Source: Bacteroidales bacterium
GTDB lineage: Bacteria; Bacteroidota; Bacteroidia; Bacteroidales; F082
NCBI GenBank assembly: GCA_024400295.1
Contig: JAKSNA010000023.1
Location: forward strand, 1-47,545
DNA: 47,545 nt
Reading direction: 5' to 3'
The first letter of the stretch is position 1; each line of letters opens with the position of its first letter. Under the pieces are notes generated by a model, which saw only the letters and a list, made by a program, of their open reading frames with translations, ran no database searches and had not been told where the DNA came from. Positions 25,821 to 33,785 of this stretch are shown piece after piece. Position numbers and translations under genes: made by a program.

Positions 25821-26639
25821 ATGAGGACAAGGATTTTTGCGTTTTTATCGTTGCTGCTTATGTTTGTGGCGGCTCGCGCCCAAGGTGACCTCAGCACCAT
25901 CTCCGCGCCAGGCACCCCGAATTCGAGAGGGAGGGACATCAGGAAAGAATGCGTACCAACGTGGATGTTTCAGGCAACGTATTCGTTCCAGATGCCGGTG
26001 ACGGCCGACACCAAGGCACTGTTCGGCAACAACCACACCGTCGGCGGCAGCGTGTATTACAAGACCAGCAAAAACTGGCTGTTCAGCGTCAATGGCAATT
26101 ATCTTTCCGGCAATAAAGTGAAAATCAGCCGTCGTGACCTTTTCGGTGAGATTCTCGACCTTAATGATGAGATCATCACGGGCGACGGCATCTATGGCAG
26201 CTATGCCTTGTTTGAGCGCGGCGTGCATTTCCAACTCACATGCGGCAAGATGTTCGCGTTCAAGAAACCGAACCCTAACAGCGGCATTTTCGTGCAGGGC
26301 GGCCTCGGCTTCCTCGTCACCTGGATAAGGACGGAGTTCGGCTCGTATGCCTCCCCTCCCAAACCGCTCAACGACGACTACCGCTACGGCTACGACCGCA
26401 AACGCGGCGGCTTCGCCTATTCAGCATCAGTGGGTTACCTCTTCATGAGCAGCACGAGAGTGTTCAACTTCTCCGTCGCCGTGGAGTATGTCGGCGCCAT
26501 CACCACGCCGATGCGCGAATGGGATTTCAACCTGAAGGCGAAAGACACCAAGGTTTATAACGACGGCTATCTCGGCATAAGGGCGGCGATTTACATCCCG
26601 ACGTACAGACGAATGCCCGCCGATTATTATTACTATTAG
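25821..26639 (+). CDS. Outer-membrane barrel-like protein upstream of waaA
   Basis: Encodes 272 residues with a signal peptide ending ARAQ (residue 21) and a beta-barrel-like body (VGGSVYYKTSKNWLFSVNGNYLSGNKV, GIFVQGGLGFLV, GFAYSASVGYLFM). The end PADYYYY is strongly aromatic. The position before waaA suggests a link with lipopolysaccharide or envelope assembly, but that is inference; I do not recognise a characterised family. The gap to waaA (54 bases) holds GTAGGTGTTTAGG-like repeats. Confidence 0.78.
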   Translation: MRTRIFAFLSLLLMFVAARAQGDLSTISAPGTPNSRGRDIRKECVPTWMFQATYSFQMPVTADTKALFGNNHTVGGSVYYKTSKNWLFSVNGNYLSGNKVKISRRDLFGEILDLNDEIITGDGIYGSYALFERGVHFQLTCGKMFAFKKPNPNSGIFVQGGLGFLVTWIRTEFGSYASPPKPLNDDYRYGYDRKRGGFAYSASVGYLFMSSTRVFNFSVAVEYVGAITTPMREWDFNLKAKDTKVYNDGYLGIRAAIYIPTYRRMPADYYYY

Positions 26640-26693
26640 GTGCGTAGGTGTTTGGTTGCGTAGGTATTTAAGTGTTTAGGTATTTGTTTTGAA

Positions 26694-27920
26694 ATGAGAG
26701 TTTTTTATTCATTAATAATCAGGATATACAGCGGCTTGATTCTTGTCGCCGCTGCTTTTGGAAACAAGAAGGCGAAGCTGTGGCGCGACGGCCGCAGGAA
26801 CCAATGGGACACGTTGAAACAGGATAACCCTGACGAACAATGGATCTGGATGCATGTGTCGTCGCTCGGCGAGTTTGAACAGGGACTGCCAGTCATCGAA
26901 CGACTGAAAGAAAACTACCCGAAATACAAGATTCTGCTTACTTTCTTCTCGCCTTCGGGTTACGAGGTGAAGAAGGATTTTCCTCTTGCCGACAAAGTCG
27001 CGTATATGCCCGCCGACACCAACGGCAATGCACAGCGACTTGTGGCAAACTTCAACCTTAAAGCCGCTTTCTTCGTGAAATATGAGTTCTGGTTTAATTA
27101 TATAAAAGTGCTGAAAGACAATAACATCCCGCTGTTCTACATCTCGGTACTACTCCGCCCGAAGCAGTACTTTTTCATGCCTTGGGGCAGATGGTTCAGA
27201 GACAGACTCCGTGACGTGAAGTATTATTTCGCCCAGAACGTCGAGACGGCAGGTCTGCTGAACACAATTGGCATCAACAATGTGACGGTGACCGGCGACA
27301 CGCGTTTCGACCGTGTGTATTCCATCGCGCAGAACGCACCACGCTACCCGGAGGTGGAACGCTTCATCAACGGGAGAAAGTGCATCATCGCGGGCAGCAC
27401 CTGGCCGTCCGACGAGCGACTGCTCTATCCGTTCATCAAGAACATGCCCGACGACTATTGCTTCATCATGGTGCCACACGACATATCCGAACAACATATC
27501 AAACAGATTGAATCGGAACTTCACGACTATCAGCTTTATACTGAACTGAACCATGAGGTGAAGTCGAAAGTGCTTGTGGTCAATACTATCGGGATGCTGT
27601 CGAAACTCTATCAATACGCGCGTTTCGCCTATATCGGCGCCGGTTTCTACGACGGAATACACAACATCCAGGAAGCTGTCGTCTATGGCGTGCCGGTCGT
27701 CTTCGGCCCGAAATATCACGACTATGTCGAGGCCGTCGAACTCGTGGAACTGAAAGGCGCTTTCGTCATCAACAACCAAAATGAACTCGACAACGTCTTC
27801 AACAGATTCATCGCCGATGAGGGTTTCTATAAGGAGGCGTCAAAGGTCTGCAACAACTACGTGGCAAAGAAAGTCGGTGCCACCGATATGATAATGAAGG
27901 TGCTGGAAACGGAGATTTAG
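26694..27920 (+). CDS. waaA: 3-deoxy-D-manno-octulosonic acid (Kdo) transferase
   Basis: Encodes 408 residues of glycosyltransferase family GT30, which adds Kdo to lipid IVA at the inner membrane. A membrane-anchoring N-terminus (RVFYSLIIRIYSGLILVAAAFG) is followed by WMHVSSLGEFEQGLPVIERL, where the acidic catalytic residue is expected, and then TFFSPSGYEVKKDFP, VKYEFWFNYI, GDTRFDRV, IAGSTWPSDERLL and GAGFYDGIHNIQEAVVYGVPVVFGP. All are standard WaaA blocks. Length is typical. Confidence 0.95.
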   Translation: MRVFYSLIIRIYSGLILVAAAFGNKKAKLWRDGRRNQWDTLKQDNPDEQWIWMHVSSLGEFEQGLPVIERLKENYPKYKILLTFFSPSGYEVKKDFPLADKVAYMPADTNGNAQRLVANFNLKAAFFVKYEFWFNYIKVLKDNNIPLFYISVLLRPKQYFFMPWGRWFRDRLRDVKYYFAQNVETAGLLNTIGINNVTVTGDTRFDRVYSIAQNAPRYPEVERFINGRKCIIAGSTWPSDERLLYPFIKNMPDDYCFIMVPHDISEQHIKQIESELHDYQLYTELNHEVKSKVLVVNTIGMLSKLYQYARFAYIGAGFYDGIHNIQEAVVYGVPVVFGPKYHDYVEAVELVELKGAFVINNQNELDNVFNRFIADEGFYKEASKVCNNYVAKKVGATDMIMKVLETEI

Positions 27921-28000
27921 AGGAGAGAGTAAAGAGTAAAGAGTAAAGAAAAGACTTGTGAAACTTGTGTTAAAAATTCGTGAAACTTGTGTTAAAAAAT

Positions 28001-29431
28001 ATGAATACAGTTTTAAAATTCAGAAATGATGATGATGTCAAGGCGAAGGTTTTCATCCTTGACGGAATTGAGAAAATAGACAAGCTCGCACTTCGCGCTG
28101 AAGAGGCGGAGTATGTGAGAAATTCATACGATGAAGACAAGGACAAGTCTGTTGTCATCGACAGATACACGGAGCTTTACGTCATCTTCTTCATCGCCGC
28201 CGATGCTGATGAGAAGGACTTCATGGAAGACTGCCGCCGCAAAGGTGCCGCCATCTGCAAGTTGTTGAACAAAAACAAATACGAGGAGGTTCTCATTCAA
28301 AACATCGGGGCGAAACGCTGCACCAAGATGGGTGTCGCTGAAGGCATCATGCTCACCAACTATGAGTTTAAGAAATACAAGACCGACGCCAAGGCCAACG
28401 CTTTGAAAACCGTCTGGCTGCTGGAAGGCACCGCCTGTGACGACTGTGTGGAGAAGATGAACGTCACCGTCGAGGCCACGTTGTTTGCCCGCGACCTCGT
28501 CAACGAGCCGGCGAACCACCTCAACGCGGGAGACCTGGCCGACATCATCAGTGCGAAGGTGCGTGAGGCCGGCGGACAGGCGGAGGTCTTGAACAAGAAG
28601 AAGATAGAGGCCCTGAAGATGGGCGGCCTTCTCGCTGTCAACGCGGGGAGTGTCGATGAGCCGACATTCACCATCCTCGAATGGAAGCCGGAGAAGCCTG
28701 TCAACGACCGGCCTGTGGCGCTGGTGGGCAAGGGCATAGTGTTCGACACGGGCGGCTATAACCTCAAGACAGCGCAGTTTATGAATGACATGAAACACGA
28801 CATGGCCGGCGCTGCCACCGTTGCCGCCACCGTCTATGCCGTTGCCAAGGCTAAGCTGCCTGTCCATGTCATCGCGCTCGTGCCAGCCACCGACAACCGT
28901 CTCGATGGCAACGCTCACGTCACCGGCGACGTCATCACCATGTTCGACGGCACTACTGTCGAGGTTCTTAACACCGATGCCGAGGGACGTCTCATCCTCG
29001 CCGATGCACTCGCCTACGCTAAGAAATACAACCCGCTGATGGTCTTTGACTTTGCTACCCTCACCGGCGCGGCATCGTACGCCATCGGGCCTTACGCCAC
29101 GGTGTGTGTCGGGAAAGACTCTGATGATATTTACCGGAAACTCGAAGATGTCGGCGAACGCGTCTATGAACGCCTCGTGAAGTTCCCGATGTTCAAGGAA
29201 TACGGCGAGATGATAAAGTCGGACATCGCTGACATCAAGAACGTGGGCGGCAAGTTCGGCGGTGCCATCACCGCAGGCAAGTTCCTCGAACACTTCACCG
29301 ACTACCCGTGGGTGCACTTCGACATCGCAGGGACAGCGTTCCTCGACAAGGCGGAATATTACAAGCCCGCCGGCGCTACGGGAATACACGTCAGACTGCT
29401 GATGAAGTTCTTCAGAGAGTTTTTCAGTTAA
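28001..29431 (+). CDS. pepA: Leucyl aminopeptidase, M17 family
   Basis: Encodes 476 residues. The M17 signature NTDAEGRL and the metal and active-site region GKGIVFDTGGYNLK are present, with a hexamer-type C-terminal catalytic domain (FDFATLTGAA, DKAEYYKPAGATGIHVRLL). It removes N-terminal residues from peptides using two metal ions, in the cytoplasm. A GTG start at 27980 is possible in frame, but ATG 28001 is preferred. Just upstream lies a direct repeat (GTGAAACTTGTGTTAAAAA twice, 27959-27999). The long antisense frame over this gene is a shadow. Confidence 0.93.
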   Translation: MNTVLKFRNDDDVKAKVFILDGIEKIDKLALRAEEAEYVRNSYDEDKDKSVVIDRYTELYVIFFIAADADEKDFMEDCRRKGAAICKLLNKNKYEEVLIQNIGAKRCTKMGVAEGIMLTNYEFKKYKTDAKANALKTVWLLEGTACDDCVEKMNVTVEATLFARDLVNEPANHLNAGDLADIISAKVREAGGQAEVLNKKKIEALKMGGLLAVNAGSVDEPTFTILEWKPEKPVNDRPVALVGKGIVFDTGGYNLKTAQFMNDMKHDMAGAATVAATVYAVAKAKLPVHVIALVPATDNRLDGNAHVTGDVITMFDGTTVEVLNTDAEGRLILADALAYAKKYNPLMVFDFATLTGAASYAIGPYATVCVGKDSDDIYRKLEDVGERVYERLVKFPMFKEYGEMIKSDIADIKNVGGKFGGAITAGKFLEHFTDYPWVHFDIAGTAFLDKAEYYKPAGATGIHVRLLMKFFREFFS

Positions 29432-29515
29432 AAGAGTAGAGTTAAAAGAGGCTAACAGCTAATGGCTAAAAACTAACGACTAAAGACTAAAGACTAAAGA
29501 CTAAAGACTAAAAAC

Positions 29516-29971
29516 TCATCTCTTACTCTTAAAAAAACTCGTCAGCATTTCCATGCATTCCTCTTTCAAAACCCCGCTGGCGACTTCGGTCTTGGGGTGA
29601 AGCAGGTTGCCGAAACAACGGAATCCGTTCTTCGGGTCATCGCAGGCCCACACCACCTTTTTTATATGACAATGCTCCAAGGCACCTGCGCACATCACGC
29701 ACGGCTCAAGGGTGACGTACAGTGTGCAGTCGTCTAAGTATTTGGAACCTAAAGCGTTGCACGCCGCCGTTATCGCGAGTATCTCGGCGTGCGCGGTGAC
29801 ATCGCACAGCATTTCAACTTGGTTGTGGGCGCGTGCGATTATCTTGTCGTTGACCACAATGACCGCACCCACGGGCACCTCACCGTCATTGGCGGCAGCC
29901 CGCGCCTCATTCAAAGCTTGACGCATATAACTCTCGTCAGAGAAGACCGATAACGTCTGCATGTCATTCAT
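29516..29971 (-). CDS. tadA: tRNA-specific adenosine deaminase
   Basis: Encodes about 151 residues. TadA converts adenosine to inosine at the tRNA-Arg wobble position. Zinc and catalytic motifs are clear: HAEILAI (His and Glu) and PCVMCAGAL (two Cys). DGEVPVGAVIV and the C-terminal GFRCFGNLLHPKTE are family blocks. The start at 29971 overlaps the end of the MORN lipoprotein gene by 8 bases; an ATG at 29962 just after that stop is an alternative. It is the last gene of the long minus-strand cluster. The gap to pepA holds ACTAAAGACTAAAG repeats. Confidence 0.93.
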   Translation of the reverse strand: MNDMQTLSVFSDESYMRQALNEARAAANDGEVPVGAVIVVNDKIIARAHNQVEMLCDVTAHAEILAITAACNALGSKYLDDCTLYVTLEPCVMCAGALEHCHIKKVVWACDDPKNGFRCFGNLLHPKTEVASGVLKEECMEMLTSFFKSKR

Positions 29972-30398
29972 ATTCTTGAACATCAATGACTTCGCCGTTC
30001 TCATCGTAGAACTTCCAGACTCCGGTCATCACGCCGTTCTTGTAAAATCCGTCGATGCTGATGTTGCCGTTCTCGTGATACACCACGCCGCGGCCTTCAC
30101 GAAGACCTTCATGGAAATTGCCGGTGCTCATGAGTTTGCCGGAGGGATAATAGCCTTTGAAAAGACCTTCGCGCTTCCCGTTGACGATATGACCCTCGAG
30201 GTTAAGGATACCGTTGTCGTGATACCATTTCTCCTCAACCCAGGTGCTGTCGCTGCCGGTGACATCGTAATAATAGATAATCCATGGCGTGCCGTTGGTG
30301 TCGTGACGGCGCACGACTTTCTCGCAGTTGCGGACCTCGTTGGAGGTGCAGGAAGCTAAAACAAGTGCTAATGCAATGATATTTAATAGTTTATTCAT
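29964..30398 (-). CDS. MORN-repeat (YwqK-like) lipoprotein
   Basis: Encodes 144 residues with a lipobox LASC (Cys17). The body holds four or five MORN variant repeats of about 23 residues (WYHDNGILNLEGHIVNGKREG, YYPSGKLMSTGNFHEGLREG, YHENGNISIDGFYKNGVMTG, FYDENGEVI). MORN repeats form extended beta-hairpin sheets that often mediate binding at membranes. Databases sometimes label such proteins as YwqK-type antitoxins; nothing here supports that role. The 3' end overlaps the start of tadA. Confidence 0.88.
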   Translation of the reverse strand: MNKLLNIIALALVLASCTSNEVRNCEKVVRRHDTNGTPWIIYYYDVTGSDSTWVEEKWYHDNGILNLEGHIVNGKREGLFKGYYPSGKLMSTGNFHEGLREGRGVVYHENGNISIDGFYKNGVMTGVWKFYDENGEVIDVQEYE

Positions 30399-30414
30399 CT
30401 TTATAATTTATTGA

Positions 30415-31824
30415 TTATCTGTTAAATTCCAATCTCATTCCTCTCACAGTGTCAATGACTTTGCCGTCGTGATACACCAATTCGCCGTTCACGAAGGTGT
30501 GGGTGATGCTGCTGTGAAGCCCGACACCGTCGTACGGCGTCCACCCGCATTTTGACAGTATGCCGGCGTTGCTGATGACCTGCGGCTTGTGTGGGTCAAC
30601 GAGTACGAGGTCGGCGTGGTAGCCTTCGCGGATGAAGCCACGGCGCTTGATGTTGAAAAGCGTCGCGGGGTTGTGCGACATCAGCTCGACGACTTTCGTG
30701 ATGCTCAGAACACCTTGGCTTGCAAGCTCGATCATGCATGGCAGCACGTGCTGTATCGAAGGCGTTCCTGACGGCGCCGACATATACGGCTTCATCTTCT
30801 CCTCCAAGGTGTGTGGCGCGTGGTCGGTGCCGATGACATCAATGCGGCCATCGATGAGCGCACGCCGCAACGCCTGCCTGTCGCTCTCGCTTTTTATCGC
30901 GGGGTTCACCTTTATCAGGTTGCCGAGCCGGTTGTAATCCTTGTCGGAAAACCAAAGATGATTCAGACACGCCTCGGCGGTTATCTTCTTGTCTTTCAAT
31001 GAAATGTCATTCCTGAAAAGCGAAAGTTCCTTCTCGGTGGTGACGTGCATCACATGCAGATGTCCGCCGTATTTCGTGGCGAGTTCCACCGCCTTCGACG
31101 ACGACTTGTAGCATGCCTCGACGTTCCTTATTATTGGATGCGGGAAAACTCCACTCTTCACCCTCAACACTCCACTCTCAAAATCCGCGGTGTTGGCTTT
31201 TATGATGGCGTCGTCTTCGCAGTGTGCGGCGACGAGGCACGGCGATTCCTTGAACAGGGTGGATAAAATGTCTCCGTCATCCACGAGCATGTTGCCCGTG
31301 CTCGACCCCATAAACACCTTGATGCCGCACACGCGCCTCGGGTCGGTCTTGAGCACCTCATCCATGTTGTTGTTTGAAACACCTATGTAGAACGAGTAGT
31401 TGGCGCACGACTTCTCGGCGGCGATGTCGTATTTGTCCTGAAGCAGCTGCTGCGTGAGCGTCGGCGGGTTGGTGTTCGGCATCTCCATGAACGACGTGAC
31501 GCCACCTGCCACGGCCGCGCGGCTCTCGGATGCGATGTCGGCCTTGTGTGTCAGTCCCGGCTCGCGGAAATGAACGTGGTCATCGATGGCGCCGGGTAAT
31601 AATAACAACCCTGTCGCGTCGATGACGTTGTAATTCGAGATGTTTTGGGCCGTAGAGACGGGGCATGCCCCGTCTTTGCAATCTGTTGCCGTAGAGACGG
31701 GGCATGCCCCGTCTCTACCGTCAGCCGGAATAATCTTCTCGATGATGCCGTCTTTAACAAAGACACTTGCCAACGAGGTTTTGCCTTCGTTGACAAGTGT
31801 CGCGTTTTCAATGATATAGTTCAT
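30415..31824 (-). CDS. pyrC: Dihydroorotase with an in-frame palindromic repeat insertion
   Basis: Encodes 469 residues. It closes carbamoyl-aspartate to dihydroorotate in pyrimidine synthesis. Metal ligands appear in DDHVHFREPG, in the HVMHVT region and in VIGTDHAPHT. The N-terminal sandwich carries about 26 extra residues around residues 36-62, read as two units of DGACPVSTA, encoded by two palindromic repeats (31652-31718). Uninterrupted family members I know lack this segment. The reading frame is kept and no catalytic residue is touched, so the enzyme may still work. Its start overlaps the stop of the upstream GT2 gene by one base. Confidence 0.93.
   Translation of the reverse strand: MNYIIENATLVNEGKTSLASVFVKDGIIEKIIPADGRDGACPVSTATDCKDGACPVSTAQNISNYNVIDATGLLLLPGAIDDHVHFREPGLTHKADIASESRAAVAGGVTSFMEMPNTNPPTLTQQLLQDKYDIAAEKSCANYSFYIGVSNNNMDEVLKTDPRRVCGIKVFMGSSTGNMLVDDGDILSTLFKESPCLVAAHCEDDAIIKANTADFESGVLRVKSGVFPHPIIRNVEACYKSSSKAVELATKYGGHLHVMHVTTEKELSLFRNDISLKDKKITAEACLNHLWFSDKDYNRLGNLIKVNPAIKSESDRQALRRALIDGRIDVIGTDHAPHTLEEKMKPYMSAPSGTPSIQHVLPCMIELASQGVLSITKVVELMSHNPATLFNIKRRGFIREGYHADLVLVDPHKPQVISNAGILSKCGWTPYDGVGLHSSITHTFVNGELVYHDGKVIDTVRGMRLEFNR
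31652..31718. repeat. Two 28-base palindromic repeats inside pyrC
   Basis: Copy B (31691-31718) is a perfect 28-base palindrome with half-site GTAGAGACGGGGCA and its exact complement. Copy A (31652-31679) has the same left half and one altered end (TTGC instead of CTAC). The copies start 39 bases apart (13 codons), so the frame is kept, and each reads DGACPVSTA on the minus strand. Confidence 0.97.
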
Positions 31825-32561
31825 TATTGTTTCCTTGCTTTAATTTTACCAGTGATGCCTCTCCATCTCAGGTTAAGCACTCCGAAGATGGCTTCCCTGA
31901 AGATGCCTTTCGACATTTTCGACGTGCCTTCGCGGCGGTCGGTGAAGATGATGGAGACTTCCTCGATGTTGAAGCCGAGTTTCCATGCCGTGTATTTCAT
32001 CTCGATCTGGAAGGCGTATCCCACGAACTTGATTCTGTCAAAGTCGATGGTCTCCAGTACTTTGCGTGTGTAGCACACGAAGCCGGCTGTGGTGTCGCGC
32101 ACCTTTATCCTGGTGATGAAACGCACGTAAGCCGAGGCGTAATACGACATCAGCACTCTTCCCATCGGCCAGTTGACGACGTTGACGCCGCATTTGTAAC
32201 GAGAGCCGACGGAGAGGTCGGCACCGTTGGCGCAGGCGTCGTGCAGTCGGATGAGGTCGTCGGGGTTGTGCGAGAAGTCGGCGTCCATCTCGAAGATGTA
32301 CTGGTAGTCACGCGCCAAGGCCCACTTGAAACCGTGGATGTATGCAGTGCCGAGGCCGAGCTTGCCTTTCCGCTCCTCGATGAAGAGCCGGTCGGGGAAC
32401 TCCTGCATCAGGCGCTTGACGATGTCCGCCGTGCCGTCAGGGCTGTTGTCTTCGATAATGAGAATGTGAAACTGCATCGGCAGGTTGAAGACATAACGTA
32501 TGATCTTCTCGATATTCTCTTTCTCGTTGTAAGTCGGGATGATTACGAGGTTTTCTGACAT
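31824..32561 (-). CDS. Polyprenol-monophosphomannose synthase-like glycosyltransferase (GT2)
   Basis: Encodes 245 residues of the dolichol-phosphate mannosyltransferase type. The opening LVIIPTYNEKENIEKII, EDNSPDGTADIV, KLGLGTAYIHGFKWAL and the metal-binding FEMDADFSHNPDDL are the classic motifs; VGSRYKCGVNVVNWPMGR and the C-terminal FTDRREGTSKMSKGIF complete the match. It transfers a sugar from a nucleotide donor to a lipid phosphate at the inner membrane. ATG 32561 is preferred to the in-frame TTG at 32570. Confidence 0.9.
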   Translation of the reverse strand: MSENLVIIPTYNEKENIEKIIRYVFNLPMQFHILIIEDNSPDGTADIVKRLMQEFPDRLFIEERKGKLGLGTAYIHGFKWALARDYQYIFEMDADFSHNPDDLIRLHDACANGADLSVGSRYKCGVNVVNWPMGRVLMSYYASAYVRFITRIKVRDTTAGFVCYTRKVLETIDFDRIKFVGYAFQIEMKYTAWKLGFNIEEVSIIFTDRREGTSKMSKGIFREAIFGVLNLRWRGITGKIKARKQ

Positions 32562-32589
32562 AATATTCAATCGTTTTAACTATTTCTTA

Positions 32590-33759
32590 TTATTCCAACT
32601 TAAAATTACCGTCTGCCTTCAGGCCAGGCAAACCATATTGATTTTTGAGATGACCATTGACTTTCAACATCTTATGAATGTTTTCCGGATGGTCAACAAG
32701 GTTGACTTTCTGTCTGATTTCATACGGGTTGTTGTTAGGCATGTAAACGACGAGGCAGTTGCTGATATTGCGTTCGTCAGGATTATTTGCGATGACGACG
32801 GTGGCTTTGGTGATCGCCTCGTTGCCGAACGGCGGCTCCCAGAGTATGTCATCGTTTGTCACGATGGTGGTTGACTTAGCCGCGCCGACGATGTAACCGT
32901 GAACCCATCCTTCTGATTCGTTTTGGATATTGATGGCCGAGGCGACGTCATAAGGGTCGTCTTCTGTGCCGGTGCCTGAAGCTCCGAAGCGTGGCCCATT
33001 CATATTCAGCTCGTTGACGGAGCGGATGACCATCTGCCATGTCGTGTTGCTGCCGCTTGCGTAGAGTGTCACGATGCCGGTGAAGGTGCCGTTGCCTCTT
33101 GCGATCTCCTTGTTGGCGAAACTCGCGTAATTGCTTGTCCTTGCGATTATCGTGCTGGTGATGCCGTAGTTGTTCTGCTCAATGGTGCGTTCTCCGTAGC
33201 CGTCGGTGTCGGCGTAGGTGAGGCCGAGGTCGTCTTTCACGAACTGTACGTTCTCGAATGTCACGACCTGACAGAGATGGTTGCAGGCTTCGGTTACCGG
33301 GATGACGGCCGGCTGGATGAACTGTTCGTTTTCGAGTATCGTGATGTATTTCGGGTCGAGGTCTTGAATCTGTGGCGTGCCGCTGTATTCGGAGGCTGTG
33401 GCATCCTTGAGGTAAACCGCGACGACGTCGCCGATTCTCAGTCCGCATGTCGATTTCATGTAAAGCTCGATGGCGCTGTTGTCGTCAGGATCCTGGATGA
33501 ACGCCGCCTTGTAGAGGTTGCCCGATGTCTCATCGCCGGTCACCGTGCCGATGACGTATGTGTCGGTGGTGAACTTGTGGCTTCCTTCCAGCTTCCAGAG
33601 AGTCAGTATGCTGTCGATGGTGATGGTGTCACCCGCAGGCAGCGGCTTGTAAGGCGGCTCCGGGAAGTTGTTCTGTCTGGCATTCTTTTTGACGCACGAT
33701 GACATCATGCCGATTATCATCAGACTCAATATTGAGTATCTTAAAATTGACTTTAACAT
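32590..33759 (-). CDS. Surface lipoprotein with DUF5689 and OB-fold-like C-terminal domain
   Basis: Encodes 389 residues. The signal ends in GMMSSC (Cys22). Residues about 50-250 match DUF5689: GTVTGDETSGNLYKAAFIQDPDDNSAIELYM, LRIGDVVAVYL and YSGTPQIQDL, followed by HLCQVVTFENVQF and MNGPRF. The C-terminal part (TGTEDDPYDVASAINIQNESEGWVHGYIVG to the end) resembles DUF6359, another OB-fold-like module. Such beta-barrel modules can bind nucleic acid, and a similar OB-like module occurs in YhcR-type extracellular nucleases. It is the third gene of the TonB-receptor operon. The specific ligand is not known. Confidence 0.85.
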   Translation of the reverse strand: MLKSILRYSILSLMIIGMMSSCVKKNARQNNFPEPPYKPLPAGDTITIDSILTLWKLEGSHKFTTDTYVIGTVTGDETSGNLYKAAFIQDPDDNSAIELYMKSTCGLRIGDVVAVYLKDATASEYSGTPQIQDLDPKYITILENEQFIQPAVIPVTEACNHLCQVVTFENVQFVKDDLGLTYADTDGYGERTIEQNNYGITSTIIARTSNYASFANKEIARGNGTFTGIVTLYASGSNTTWQMVIRSVNELNMNGPRFGASGTGTEDDPYDVASAINIQNESEGWVHGYIVGAAKSTTIVTNDDILWEPPFGNEAITKATVVIANNPDERNISNCLVVYMPNNNPYEIRQKVNLVDHPENIHKMLKVNGHLKNQYGLPGLKADGNFKLE

Positions 33760-33785
33760 CTTATAAACATTTAAACATCAATGAT

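Noticed and set aside
28124..29389. 421-codon open frame on the minus strand
   Set aside because: It lies wholly antisense to the leucyl aminopeptidase gene, which has complete family motifs. High third-position G/C in the real gene leaves the opposite frame free of stops. No signal, domain or promoter supports it.
29964..30398. MORN lipoprotein as an antitoxin of a toxin-antitoxin pair
   Set aside because: The YwqK label is an annotation habit. There is no toxin-like partner, and a lipobox places the protein in the envelope.
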